54,299 bases of DNA from Clostridium sp. Marseille-P299 (GTDB taxonomy: Bacteria > Bacillota > Clostridia > Lachnospirales > Lachnospiraceae). The position numbers were made by a program, and so were the translations under genes. Numbering within the stretch: position 1 is the first letter of the stretch; every line of letters starts with the position of its first letter. Shown here piece after piece: positions 18,505-28,118 of this stretch. The stretch is taken from assembly GCF_900078195.1 (NCBI RefSeq), contig NZ_FJVE01000005.1, positions 460,001-514,299 of the forward strand. The letters run 5' to 3'. Under the pieces are notes generated by a model. It worked only from the letters and a program-made list of their open reading frames with translations, searched no databases and was not told the origin of the DNA.

Positions 18505-18771
18505 ATGAAGAGAAGAGTAGATATGGGAACTGTTAACAGAGAACCTTGTAATAAAAGAATTTTTATTTGCTGAGAACAAGGAGCAGAAGAACATATTGAA
18601 TATGGTCTTGGAGCTTTGTAATCGAGATGTATATTTAGATTACAACGGTAGCAACCGTTATTGTGCTATGCTGTGATTGCAGCAGATAAGGCTTTTGTCA
18701 TGAGGCAAAAGTGAATTAAAGTGGTACCACGGGATATAACTCTCGTCTTTAAATAAGACGGGAGTTTTTTT
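18505..18771 (+). promoter_or_regulatory. T-box riboswitch (tRNA-Met) with terminator
   Basis: The leader has the stem I base GATGAAGAGAAGAGTAGA, paired CCTTGT/ACAAGG arms in stem I, and GAA-T-ATG-G-TCTTGGAGC at 18598-18614. This makes ATG (18602-18604) the specifier codon for methionine. The T-box AAAGTGGTACCACGGG is at 18718-18733, with TGGT in the bulge to pair with the tRNA NCCA end. A terminator follows (ACTCTCGTCTT and AAGACGGGAGT, then T residues, 18739-18771). Uncharged tRNA-Met should stabilise the antiterminator and let transcription reach metG. The gap from the terminator to metG (18772-19054) holds nothing else I can identify. Confidence 0.93.
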
Positions 18772-19054
18772 ATTTATAGTATTTGGGTGTCAAAAGCTCT
18801 GTCAACTTTATGGAAGTTGCTATTTGTATAAAGTCAAAAGATTACTGCTTCGATGTCAATGCATAAGTGTTTTTAGCATCCAAATCTTTATAGGTATTTA
18901 AAATATGTATCCGTATTTACGGTAAGAAAAGCTAAGTACATTCTTTAGTTTATATAAATACAACGTTAATCGTTGGTATACGTACTATGGAATTTATAAT
19001 TACAAATCTTTAAAATAAGGTTAATGTAATTTTTAAAAGGAGGTAATAAATATT

Positions 19055-21046
19055 ATGAGTAAAGAAAAATTTTATATGACTACAGCCATTGCCTATACTT
19101 CTGGTAAGCCTCATATCGGTAACACATATGAGATTGTATTAGCAGATAGCATTGCTAGATACAAACGATTGGAAGGATATGATGTATTTTTCCAAACAGG
19201 AACAGATGAGCATGGTCAAAAAATTGAACAAAAGGCAGCAGAAGCTGGAATTTCACCAAAAGAATTTGTAGATGGTGTGGCTGGAGAAATTAAGACGATT
19301 TGGGATTTAATGAATACTTCTTATGATAAGTTTATTCGTACAACCGATGAAGACCATGAAAAGCAAGTACAAAAGATTTTCAAAAAGTTGTATGATCAAG
19401 GGGATATTTATAAGGGATATTATGAAGGAATGTATTGTACTCCTTGTGAATCATTTTTTACTTCAAGTCAGCTTGTAGATGGAAAATGTCCTGATTGTGG
19501 TAGAGAAGTTCAACCAGCAAAAGAGGAGGCTTATTTCCTTAAATTAAGCAATTATACACAAAGATTAATTGATCATATCAATACACATCCAGAATTTATT
19601 CAACCAGAATCCAGAAAAAATGAAATGATGAACAATTTCTTATTGCCTGGATTACAAGATTTATGTGTATCAAGAACCTCTTTTAAATGGGGAATTCCAG
19701 TAGATTTTGATGACAAACATGTGGTTTATGTTTGGCTCGATGCACTTAGTAACTACATTACAGGTATCGGATATGATTGTGATGGTAATAGCACTGATCA
19801 ATTTAATAAATTATGGCCAGCGGATCTACACTTAATTGGAAAGGATATCTTACGTTTCCATACAATATATTGGCCAATTATGTTAATGGCTCTTGATTTA
19901 CCTCTTCCTAAACAGGTATTTGGTCATCCTTGGTTATTACAACAAGATAATAGCGCAAAAGATGGCGAAGGGGTTAAGATGAGTAAGTCCAGAGGTAACG
20001 TACTATATGCCGATGAATTAGTTGAATTATTTGGCGTAGATGCTGTTCGTTACTTTGTATTACATGAAATGCCATTTGAAAATGATGGTGTTATTAGTTG
20101 GGAGCTTATTGTTGAAAGATTAAACTCCGATTTAGCAAACACTTTAGGTAACTTAGTAAATCGTACAATTTCCATGTCCAATAAGTACTTTGGTGGAGTA
20201 GTAAATAATGCGCAGGTATCCGAAGCTGTAGATGAGGAATTAAAAGCAGTTTGTGTATCCGCAGTTAAGAAAGTTTCTGCAAAAATGGAACAACTACGTG
20301 TAGCAGATGCTATCACAGAAATCTTTACGATTTTCAAACGTTGTAATAAATATATTGATGAAACTATGCCTTGGGTTCTTGCAAAAGATGAGGAGAAGAA
20401 AGGCCGCCTTGAAACTGTTCTTTATAACCTAGTTGAAGGAATTTTAATAGGAGCAAATCTTTTACATTCCTTTATGCCTGAAACATCTGAAAAAATCTTT
20501 AAGCAATTAAATACAGCGGCTAGAACCTATGAAGACTTAGATAAATTTGGTTTATATAAGTCTGGAACAAAGGTTACAGATGCACCTGAGATTCTATTTG
20601 CAAGACTTGATTTAAAAGAAGTACTTGAAAAGGTAGCGGAAAAAGAAGCGCAAAAACAAGTTTCAAATGAAAGCAACGAGACAAAGGAGAATGAAACAGT
20701 GATCGATATTCCATTAAAAGATGAAATTACTTATGATGATTTTTCTAAATTACAATTCCAAGTAGGAGAAATTATTGCTTGTGAAGAGGTGAAAAAATCT
20801 AAGAAACTTCTTTGCTCTCAAGTTAAGATTGGAAATCAAGTAAAACAAATCGTTTCTGGTATTAAAGCTCATTATTCCGCAGAAGAAATGGTAGGAAAAA
20901 GAGTTATGGTTCTTGTAAACTTAAAACCAGCAACATTAGCCGGAGTAGTTTCTGAAGGTATGCTTTTATGTGCTGAAAACGAGAATGGAGAATTAGCATT
21001 AATGGTACCAGAAAAGACCATGCCAAGTGGTGCTGAAATCTGTTAG
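19055..21046 (+). CDS. metG: Methionyl-tRNA synthetase
   Basis: A 663-residue class I synthetase that charges tRNA-Met. The HIGH-type motif is PHIGN (residues 19-23) and the second signature is KMSKS at 308-312. A zinc knuckle has CTPC and CPDC. The C-terminal 110 residues or so (DDFSKLQFQVGEIIACEEV onward) form the EMAP-II/Trbp111 tRNA-binding domain, joined by a Lys/Glu-rich linker, as in Bacillus MetRS. The ATG follows AAAAGGAGG. Expression is controlled by the upstream methionine T-box. Confidence 0.97.
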   Translation: MSKEKFYMTTAIAYTSGKPHIGNTYEIVLADSIARYKRLEGYDVFFQTGTDEHGQKIEQKAAEAGISPKEFVDGVAGEIKTIWDLMNTSYDKFIRTTDEDHEKQVQKIFKKLYDQGDIYKGYYEGMYCTPCESFFTSSQLVDGKCPDCGREVQPAKEEAYFLKLSNYTQRLIDHINTHPEFIQPESRKNEMMNNFLLPGLQDLCVSRTSFKWGIPVDFDDKHVVYVWLDALSNYITGIGYDCDGNSTDQFNKLWPADLHLIGKDILRFHTIYWPIMLMALDLPLPKQVFGHPWLLQQDNSAKDGEGVKMSKSRGNVLYADELVELFGVDAVRYFVLHEMPFENDGVISWELIVERLNSDLANTLGNLVNRTISMSNKYFGGVVNNAQVSEAVDEELKAVCVSAVKKVSAKMEQLRVADAITEIFTIFKRCNKYIDETMPWVLAKDEEKKGRLETVLYNLVEGILIGANLLHSFMPETSEKIFKQLNTAARTYEDLDKFGLYKSGTKVTDAPEILFARLDLKEVLEKVAEKEAQKQVSNESNETKENETVIDIPLKDEITYDDFSKLQFQVGEIIACEEVKKSKKLLCSQVKIGNQVKQIVSGIKAHYSAEEMVGKRVMVLVNLKPATLAGVVSEGMLLCAENENGELALMVPEKTMPSGAEIC

Positions 21047-21130
21047 TATCCGTAATAATAAGTATTGGTAATGATAAGATATTAGCAATCATAAAATAAA
21101 AAGTAAAATAAATAAACGATAAAATAAATA

Positions 21131-21193
21131 AAACAGGGAAGAAGAAACATACTTAAATAATTCAAAGTATATGTATCTTTTTTCCTGTTTTTT
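21131..21193 (+). terminator. Intrinsic terminator after metG
   Basis: AAACAGG and CCTGTTT close a hairpin with partly paired inner arms (GAAGAAACATA against TATGTATCTTTTTTC), followed by further T residues. Confidence 0.75.
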
Positions 21194-21315
21194 AGTATTC
21201 AAATGATTTAAAAGATAAATCATATAATCTCAATATCCAATATCAAATCATTTGTAGGTATAATCTTAAGGTAAAAAATTATCTTAAGATAAGAGTTATA
21301 AGTATGTTACTTTAG

Positions 21316-22311
21316 TTATTGCTTAACAATAGAGGTTGAACCACGTTCAATAAATTTAGCACGGAGTAAGAGTTTGCTAATCGTAACATCATGAATGAGT
21401 CCATCTAGTAATAAAAACGCACTTTTGCCTAAATCTATTCGGTCTTGACGAATGGTAGTAAGGGGTGGTGTCAGCTGATTTGCAATTGGTAGGTCATCAT
21501 AACCGATAACACTGATATCCTCAGGAACTGAAAGCCCGTGTTTTTTCACTTCTGCGATGACTCCTGATGCAATTAAATCACTTGCGCAAATTATAGCCGT
21601 TGCACCTTGTTCAATAAATTTTGGAACATGCCATTTCGCACAATCAGGAACATAATATCCAAAATCAATCAATCCTTCTTCAGCAACTAAACTATTCTCT
21701 TCCATGCTTTGTATAAAAGCTTGATGGCGTTGATTTGAGACCATTGAGTTTTTCGTACCGTTTAAAAATGCAATCTTTTTATGCCCAAGATTTTTTAAAT
21801 GGGTCACTGCTTGTGAAATTCCCTCAAAACTATCTGTTCCAACATAACCAACATGATTATTTTCTGAAATATAGTTATCAAGAAGAACCGTAGGAACGGT
21901 TGTTTTGGATAGTTGCTTAATCCAGTCATCATGTAAGGTAAATCCAAGTAAAAAAGCACCGCAGAATCCATTTTTGAGCATATACGTATCATATTTTTCT
22001 GCTGATTGCATATTAAGATTCGTAGGAATTACAGTTACATCCCAATTTCTTTTGGCAGCAGATAATTTAAAGCCCATAATGATTTCGTAACCAAATTGCT
22101 CAATATTTTCATAGTCCATATTCTCTATCATAATGCAGACTTTTTTGTTACCTTTTGCACGCATTTTTTTAGAGGAATATCCCATTTCAACAGCGGTTTC
22201 TAGTACAAGCTGTCTTGTTTCTGCACTAATATCACTTGCTCCATTTAGTCCTTTTGAAACGGTACTAACTGCAATACCTAGTTTGTCAGCAATGTCCTTT
22301 ATAGTGGCCAT
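21316..22311 (-). CDS. LacI-family transcriptional regulator
   Basis: A 331-residue regulator with a typical N-terminal LacI helix-turn-helix (MATIKDIADKLGIAVSTVSKGLNG) and a periplasmic-binding-protein-like effector domain. The start ATG at 22311 follows GGAGGG; the longer in-frame frame reaching 22380 runs through the gene's own promoter and is excluded. It is divergent from glycogen phosphorylase with 260 bases between start codons. Control of that gene, probably in response to a sugar or sugar phosphate, is a reasonable inference. The effector is unknown. Confidence 0.92.
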   Translation of the reverse strand: MATIKDIADKLGIAVSTVSKGLNGASDISAETRQLVLETAVEMGYSSKKMRAKGNKKVCIMIENMDYENIEQFGYEIIMGFKLSAAKRNWDVTVIPTNLNMQSAEKYDTYMLKNGFCGAFLLGFTLHDDWIKQLSKTTVPTVLLDNYISENNHVGYVGTDSFEGISQAVTHLKNLGHKKIAFLNGTKNSMVSNQRHQAFIQSMEENSLVAEEGLIDFGYYVPDCAKWHVPKFIEQGATAIICASDLIASGVIAEVKKHGLSVPEDISVIGYDDLPIANQLTPPLTTIRQDRIDLGKSAFLLLDGLIHDVTISKLLLRAKFIERGSTSIVKQ

Positions 22312-22351
22312 AATAAGCCCTCCAAATATTGTATTTAAGTTTACTATGTAC

Positions 22352-22380
22352 AGTATAAACCGATTGATATGCTTTTTCAA
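22352..22380 (-). promoter_or_regulatory. Promoter of the LacI-type regulator
   Basis: On the minus strand TTGAAA (22380-22375), 17 bases, TATACT (22357-22352), about 40 bases before the start codon. Confidence 0.75.
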
Positions 22381-22472
22381 TCTTTGTATGGATTTAATTC
22401 TAAAATCAGGTGATTTACATGAGAAAAGTTTCTTACTAGTAAATTAGGATGATTAAAAAATTAAAAATACAA

Positions 22473-22501
22473 TTGACTAAAATTGGAAGTGGTGCTACTA
22501 T
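22473..22501 (+). promoter_or_regulatory. glgP: Promoter of glycogen phosphorylase
   Basis: TTGACT (22473-22478), a 17-base spacer and TACTAT (22496-22501); an overlapping TATAAT at 22501-22506 would give a 22-base spacer. Just downstream the repeats TTTCGAAAAA and TATCGAAAAT (22511-22530) are candidate operator half-sites for the divergent LacI regulator. Confidence 0.65.
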
Positions 22502-22571
22502 ATAATTAAGTTTCGAAAAATATCGAAAATATTTGCTTAATTATTATTTTATAACAAGGGAGGACAAAAAA

Positions 22572-24914
22572 ATGACTTCATTTAAAGAAAACGTTGTTGA
22601 AATTCTAAGATTAGATTATGAAACAGATATGAAGCAGGCAAGTACTGTTGAATTATATCATGCAGTGTCTAGGGCAGCTATGTTATCTATAGGTAAAGAA
22701 TTTTCTAATGAGGCGACAAGTGGAAATGAAAAAAAGGTGTGCTATTTGTCAGCGGAGTTTTTAATTGGTAGGATGGTATATAATAATTTATTAAATCTTG
22801 GTCTTTTTCATCAATTTTCAGAGTTAATGTCAGAATCAGGTAGGGACATCCGAATGTTTGAAGAGATTGAAGATGCTGCACTTGGCAATGGGGGACTTGG
22901 GAGATTAGCAGCATGTTTTCTAGATTCAGGGGCAACCAATGGAATACGTTTGAACGGATACGGTATACGTTATAAATATGGATTATTTAAGCAATATTTT
23001 GAAGATGGTTTTCAAAAGGAAACAGCCGATGATTGGACAAAGGTAGGAGATCCATGGTCTATACGTAATGAAGAGGAGAGTGTAAGGGTTGATTATAAGG
23101 ACTTTTCAGTATTAGCAATTCCTTATGATATGCCGGTAATTGGATATGGAAAGAAAAAGATTAACCTTTTGCGTTTATGGCAGGCAGAACCTATTGTAAA
23201 TTTTCATTTTGATTTGTTTAATGATCAAAAGTATGAGAAAGCGGCAAAAGATCGTGTGGAAGCCGAAGCAATCTGTAGCGTTTTATATCCAAATGACACA
23301 TTGGATGCCGGAAAAAAACTTCGCTTAAGACAACAATACTTCTTTGCAAGTGCGACTCTTCAGGATATTATTCGATCTTATAAGAGAAAATATAAGGATA
23401 ATTTTGCACATTTTTCAGAGGAGTATGCAATTCAGTTAAATGACACACATCCTGTTGTTGCAATACCAGAATTACTTCGCTTATTAATGGAGAAAGAAGG
23501 TTTAACGTTTGCTAAGGCATTTAAAATTGCAAAAGAAACGTTTGCCTATACCAATCATACGATTATGGCAGAAGCTTTAGAAAAGTGGGGTATAAAACTA
23601 TTTAAATCCATAATACCAGATGTTTATAAATATGTGGTAATGATTCAAAAAGCTCTTCTTAAGGAACTTACAACATTTAAAGTAAAAGAAGAGGATAAGA
23701 AGCAATACTATATTATAGATGAAGAGCGTATACATATGGCTAGGTTGGCGATTTTCTCAAGTCACTCAACCAATGGCGTTGCAAGAATTCATACTGATAT
23801 TTTAAAGAATGATGCATTAAAAGAATGGTATGCTTTATATCCAGAACGATTTAATAATAAAACAAACGGGATTACGCAAAGAAGATGGCTAGCGCTATCA
23901 AACATGGAACTTTCGGGATTTATTTCAGATAAAATCGGAAACGCATGGATTACTGACTTAACTAACCTTAAAAAGTTGGAAGCTTTTAAAGATGATACGA
24001 ATGTAATTAAGCAATTTAATGATATCAAGCAGATTAAAAAAACACAACTTGCTGAATTTATTAAGCAGAATGAAGGGATTACAATATCACCAGATTTTAT
24101 GTTTGATATCCAAGTGAAGAGATTGCATGAATATAAACGACAACTTCTGAATGCTTTTTCGATTTTAGATATTTACTATGGAATAAAAGAAGGACGAATA
24201 AAAGAGTTTTATCCAACAGTATTTATTTTTGGTGCTAAAGCAGCTCCAGGATATTTTAGAGCAAAAGGTATTATTAAATATATCAATGAAATAGCTAAAT
24301 TGGTGAATAATGATGTGGATGTTAAAGATAAATTACAAGTAGTTTTCGTTCAAAATTATAATGTATCTTATGGAGAAAAAATCTTTCCAGCGGCAGATGT
24401 TTCGGAGCAAATTTCAACAGCTGGTACAGAGGCATCTGGAACTGGTAATATGAAGTTTATGTTAAATGGTGCAGTAACGCTAGGAACTTATGACGGTGCA
24501 AATGTAGAGATTGTTGCTGAAGCGGGTGAGGATAATAATTATATCTTTGGTGCAAAAGTGGAAGAAATAGGGGCGATTAAGCACACATATAATTCTAGAA
24601 AACTTTATGAAGAGAATCCTAGAATTAAGAAAGTTGTTGACACTTTAGTAGATGGTACGTTTGATGATGGTAATACGGGAATGTTTAAAGAATTATACAC
24701 ATCAATTCTTGAAGGGGCTAGTTGGCATCAGCCAGATCATTATTATTTATTACTTGATCTTATTCCTTATATTGAAGCTAAACTTCGAGTGAATGAAGAT
24801 TACAAGGATATGTATAAGTTTAGAAGAAAATGTTTTATAAATACATGTAATGCAGGAAAATTCTCAAGTGATAGAACGATTAAAGACTATACAGATGATA
24901 TATGGCATGCATAA
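22572..24914 (+). CDS. glgP: Glycogen/starch/maltodextrin phosphorylase
   Basis: A 780-residue family GT35 phosphorylase that releases glucose-1-phosphate from alpha-1,4-glucans. The pyridoxal-phosphate lysine is Lys628 in EASGTGNMKFMLNG. Other family signatures are ALGNGGLGRLAACFLDS, QLNDTHPVVAIPELLRLL, NGITQRRWL and VKRLHEYKRQLLN. The ATG at 22572 follows AAGGGAGG; an upstream in-frame codon at 22533 lacks a ribosome binding site. The gene is monocistronic, with its own promoter and terminator. Confidence 0.97.
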   Translation: MTSFKENVVEILRLDYETDMKQASTVELYHAVSRAAMLSIGKEFSNEATSGNEKKVCYLSAEFLIGRMVYNNLLNLGLFHQFSELMSESGRDIRMFEEIEDAALGNGGLGRLAACFLDSGATNGIRLNGYGIRYKYGLFKQYFEDGFQKETADDWTKVGDPWSIRNEEESVRVDYKDFSVLAIPYDMPVIGYGKKKINLLRLWQAEPIVNFHFDLFNDQKYEKAAKDRVEAEAICSVLYPNDTLDAGKKLRLRQQYFFASATLQDIIRSYKRKYKDNFAHFSEEYAIQLNDTHPVVAIPELLRLLMEKEGLTFAKAFKIAKETFAYTNHTIMAEALEKWGIKLFKSIIPDVYKYVVMIQKALLKELTTFKVKEEDKKQYYIIDEERIHMARLAIFSSHSTNGVARIHTDILKNDALKEWYALYPERFNNKTNGITQRRWLALSNMELSGFISDKIGNAWITDLTNLKKLEAFKDDTNVIKQFNDIKQIKKTQLAEFIKQNEGITISPDFMFDIQVKRLHEYKRQLLNAFSILDIYYGIKEGRIKEFYPTVFIFGAKAAPGYFRAKGIIKYINEIAKLVNNDVDVKDKLQVVFVQNYNVSYGEKIFPAADVSEQISTAGTEASGTGNMKFMLNGAVTLGTYDGANVEIVAEAGEDNNYIFGAKVEEIGAIKHTYNSRKLYEENPRIKKVVDTLVDGTFDDGNTGMFKELYTSILEGASWHQPDHYYLLLDLIPYIEAKLRVNEDYKDMYKFRRKCFINTCNAGKFSSDRTIKDYTDDIWHA

Positions 24915-24982
24915 AAGATAGTTTTTATTGAAATTTAAAATGTATTTTGTAGGAAATGACGTTTGGTTGCAGTTTATAAAAT

Positions 24983-25035
24983 AAAGGAGAGGCTGTTGCA
25001 ATACATAGTTAATATGTTTTGCAACAGCCTCTTTT
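24983..25035 (+). terminator. Intrinsic terminator after glgP
   Basis: AAAGGAGAGGCTGTTGCAA pairs with TTGCAACAGCCTCTTTT around 17 bases. Flanking A and T runs suggest it may also end the convergent yaaL transcript. Confidence 0.9.
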
Positions 25036-25058
25036 GGAAGAAAGGTTCGAATATTTTA

Positions 25059-25280
25059 TCAAACAGCTGAGATTGTTTGCTCTGCGTGTTTTGCTTGTTT
25101 TAATAGAAATTTATAACGATGTTGTATTGCATTTACTTCATAAATGTAAGAATCAATTAAGTCTGGGTCAATTACATTTTCAAAATTCGAGTAAGCGGCT
25201 TCTAACGCACGCTGTGTACTTGCTATCTCTCGTAGTAAGGATTCGTTAGGATTATTATATTTCTTTTTAAATAAACTCAC
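25059..25280 (-). CDS. yaaL: YaaL/DUF2508-like protein
   Basis: A 73-residue, mostly helical charged protein (MSLFKKKYNNPNESLLREI, then a region with YEVNAIQHRYKFLLKQAK). It matches my memory of the DUF2508 family, whose Bacillus member YaaL sits between recR and bofA. Here it is divergent from bofA, and recR is 20 kb away. GTG start after AAAGGTAG. Function unknown. Confidence 0.75.
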   Translation of the reverse strand: MSLFKKKYNNPNESLLREIASTQRALEAAYSNFENVIDPDLIDSYIYEVNAIQHRYKFLLKQAKHAEQTISAV

Positions 25281-25529
25281 GTAAACACTACCTTTCTAAT
25301 ATTTTAAAATATTCCCAATGGGCTTTTAACAATGTATAATTGCTAAAATGATTTAATTTTGTCTGTATGTAATTGGTACCAGTCCAATTATTTATATAGT
25401 ATAGTCAGAAAATGGTAACATTATACCTGCCACGGATATTTTTATAAAAAAATTGAATACAGGTCTATACAATTAAATGACGAATATATATATAGAAAGA
25501 CAACCCTAAATGAAAGGTGATACATTCTT

Positions 25530-25799
25530 ATGACTACATATATTGTAATAGGCGTAGTTCTTGTGCTAGCTATTTTTCTAGTTATTTATTTGTGTAAACA
25601 TCATGCAAACTTTGTTTTTAACTTATTGCTCCGTACTATATTTGGTATCACATGTGTATATCTACTTAATTTTGTATTTGAGCAAGTAGAAATAATGACA
25701 ATGGTAGGTATTAATGTATTATCCATAGCAGCAGTAGGTTTGCTTGGTATCCCAGGAATTCTTTTATTATATGGCGGTACATTCATTTTGAGAAAATAG
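25530..25799 (+). CDS. bofA: BofA-like sigma-K processing inhibitor
   Basis: An 89-residue membrane protein with two or three hydrophobic segments and the BofA-type C-terminus (INVLSIAAVGLLGIPGILLLYG). In Bacillus, BofA sits in the outer forespore membrane and holds the pro-sigma-K protease SpoIVFB inactive until a forespore signal arrives. Its presence supports a spore former, although many Clostridia lack that checkpoint and BofA may do another job. The ATG follows AAAGGTGAT. A hairpin ATATGCATGT/ACATGCATAT lies shortly after the gene. Confidence 0.85.
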   Translation: MTTYIVIGVVLVLAIFLVIYLCKHHANFVFNLLLRTIFGITCVYLLNFVFEQVEIMTMVGINVLSIAAVGLLGIPGILLLYGGTFILRK

Positions 25800-25968
25800 T
25801 AAAACTATAATTGGGATATGCATGTGGATAAAACATGCATATCGTGAATAATTACAGAAAATAGGACAACTATTGTTGATAACTACAAATTCATAGGTAG
25901 ACATGGGTAAGTTAGAAAATAGTTTGCATAAAAAATCAATGAAAATATATGCATTAAGTAGAAGAAAT

Positions 25969-26003
25969 AAAAGTCTGGAAGAAAGAATTGACAGACTTTT
26001 TTT
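25969..26003 (+). terminator. Intrinsic terminator downstream of bofA
   Basis: AAAAGTCTG and CAGACTTTTTTT form a 9-bp hairpin ending in seven T residues, about 170 bases past the bofA stop. Confidence 0.8.
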
Positions 26004-26583
26004 ATTGAAGTATCATAGATTTATCAGTTAAATATAAAGTATTAATGATTCTATAAACTCGGTTTATCTACTGAAAATTCTGTATTGTTGTATAAATGAT
26101 TTTTAGAATTTGAATGAATATATGAATTTTAAAAATCCAAATAAACATTATATCTATTTCTAAAAATAATTATATTCCCTACTTATATAATCTTTTTTAA
26201 ACAGAGTATCTATTTTACTATTCTAATAGCAAAGCATCTATGATTTTATCTGTGCTAAAAATCTAATTAAATCAATGTCTTTTTTTCATATCTAAATTAA
26301 TCTAATTATATTAAATTCTTAACATGAGCTATTTCAAGAACTCTTATGAGATTAAATCCAAATAATTATAATGAAAATTATATATATAATTAAAAAATAC
26401 TTGTAAGATATTATATTAAATATTTCAATATATAGTTCTTAAAATCTATAGGAATTACATCATATCTATAGAACTACATCTTTTAAATCCTAAATTAATT
26501 CAAACTATTTGATTCTAGTTTTCTATACTTATTTTCCGTTATATAGAGGGGTTGAAAAAATTAAATGGAAGGGAGTGAATGAT
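26004..26583. other. AT-rich gene-free stretch upstream of the tad locus
   Basis: About 580 bases of very AT-rich sequence. I see no ribosome binding site with a plausible frame on either strand, no tRNA-like fold and no strong hairpin. The tad locus promoter should lie here, but no hexamer pair with consensus spacing stands out; the best candidate (TTCAAA with TATACT near 26500-26528) has a 19-base spacer. Confidence 0.5.
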
Positions 26584-27102
26584 TTGCTTAAAATCGTATG
26601 TTTATCAATCATTGTTTTTATTGCCTTAATTCAAGACATTAAAACATATAAAATAAAAAATATAACAATCATAGTAGGGCTATTGATGGGGGGATTATTC
26701 TTAATTTTTGAGAAAGACCTACAGACTATCTTAATGTATCTATGTGGAATGGGTTTACCAATTCTAATACTTATGCCCCTATTCATACTTCGTATGTTTG
26801 GTGCCGGTGATATTAAATTATTTTCAGTGATCGGATTGTTTTTAGGTCCACAGATGGTTTTAAAAGTTATCGTGGTTTCATTTTTTCTTGGTGCTGCATT
26901 GTCTTGTTTTAAATTATTTAAAAACCGCAATATAAAGCAAAGGGCAAATTATTTTATTCAGTATATAAAAGGTGTTAGTTATTGCAGGGAATTAGAATAT
27001 TATGATGCAAAAGGGGACAATTACAAAAATGCGATCCACTTTTCAATTCCTATATTCGCGGCACTTTGCGTACAACTTATTTTATTAGGAGGTGCTAAAT
27101 GA
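26584..27102 (+). CDS. tadV: Prepilin peptidase of the tad locus (TadV/CpaA-like)
   Basis: A 172-residue A24-family aspartic peptidase embedded in the membrane that cleaves prepilin leaders. The two catalytic aspartates are visible in LIQDIKTYKIKN near the N-terminus and in FGAGDIKL (GxGD). I chose TTG at 26584 because AAGGGAG lies 8 bases before it; an in-frame ATG at 26509 would add an unlikely 25-residue leader without a ribosome binding site. It is the first gene of the pilus locus and overlaps tadZ by 4 bases (ATGA). Confidence 0.85.
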   Translation: MLKIVCLSIIVFIALIQDIKTYKIKNITIIVGLLMGGLFLIFEKDLQTILMYLCGMGLPILILMPLFILRMFGAGDIKLFSVIGLFLGPQMVLKVIVVSFFLGAALSCFKLFKNRNIKQRANYFIQYIKGVSYCRELEYYDAKGDNYKNAIHFSIPIFAALCVQLILLGGAK

Positions 27103-28118
27103 GTGAAATTCTTGCAATTTTAGATAAAGAAAAAGAATATCTAGAACAACTTATCCATTATATAAAGCTAAAAGAAGGATTTAATTTTACTATCGTTGCA
27201 TTTACAGATGAGAGTGCATATTTAGAGTATGAGGCGGAAAATAGTGTTGCTATTTTACTATATCAAAATGATTATCATGATATTGTTATGGAACAAAGTA
27301 GCGCGAAACAAAAAATTGCTTTAGTTGAAACCATGATTACATCCGATGATGAGAATAAGAAAAGTATTTTTAAATACCAGTCCGTTGAAATTATTATAAA
27401 AGAAATTCTAAAGTGTTATGAGGGAACTCACAAAATTCATATTAGGGAGACTGTAAATAGTGATTTATGCGTTATAGGAGTTTGTTCTCCAGCACAAGAA
27501 CCAAGCTCAAACCTTATAAGTTTATCCCTTGCCTATGAATACGGTAAAACTAGAAAAACACTTTTGTTAAGTTTTGATCCATTTCTTAACTCTAAAATAT
27601 TAGGTGTAAGAGAAGAAATACAAGGAATCTCTGAATTAATATATTTTATGAAACAGAAAAATAATAACCTATCCCTTAAAATTAATTCAATTGTAGATAA
27701 AAAAGAAACATTTGATTATATCGCGGGAGTTTCTCATTGGATTGATCTTTTTGAATTGATGGAAGAGGAAACAAACAAGTTATTAAATGAAATTAAAACG
27801 AATCTAGGTTATGATGTTATTATTATAGATATGGGGAATTTTAATCACTTTACATTAGCTCTTATGGAACATTGCGATTACATATATCAGGTTATGAATA
27901 AAGGGGAGTTACATCGGGAGAAGGATCGGGAATTTCGAAGGCAAGTAATTCTAAAAAAAGATGAATTGTTTGCAAAAAAGATATTTCAAATAGCATCATT
28001 AAACTTAGAGCTAGACATAGATTTATGGGTGTCTATAAAAGAAGGGAAATTTAATCAATTTGCAAAAGAATTGATTGTAAGGGAGGGACTATTAATTGGA
28101 ACCGGAGAGAGACTATAA
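27099..28118 (+). CDS. tadZ: TadZ/CpaE-like pilus localisation protein, degenerate P-loop
   Basis: A 339-residue protein placed where TadZ/CpaE lies. The first 120 or so residues resemble an atypical receiver-like domain without the phospho-acceptor context. The rest resembles a MinD/ParA ATPase (LLLSFDPFLNSKILG, DVIIIDMGNF). The expected deviant Walker A KGGxGKT is absent: the position after the first strand reads GVCSPAQEPSSN. Nucleotide binding is therefore doubtful. Such proteins mark the pole where the pilus machine assembles. The ATG overlaps the preceding stop, and GGAGG precedes it. Confidence 0.78.
   Translation: MSEILAILDKEKEYLEQLIHYIKLKEGFNFTIVAFTDESAYLEYEAENSVAILLYQNDYHDIVMEQSSAKQKIALVETMITSDDENKKSIFKYQSVEIIIKEILKCYEGTHKIHIRETVNSDLCVIGVCSPAQEPSSNLISLSLAYEYGKTRKTLLLSFDPFLNSKILGVREEIQGISELIYFMKQKNNNLSLKINSIVDKKETFDYIAGVSHWIDLFELMEEETNKLLNEIKTNLGYDVIIIDMGNFNHFTLALMEHCDYIYQVMNKGELHREKDREFRRQVILKKDELFAKKIFQIASLNLELDIDLWVSIKEGKFNQFAKELIVREGLLIGTGERL

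Noticed and set aside
21047..21315. Possible small gene between metG and the LacI-type gene
   Set aside because: Only a terminator hairpin and AT-rich sequence are visible; no frame with a ribosome binding site.
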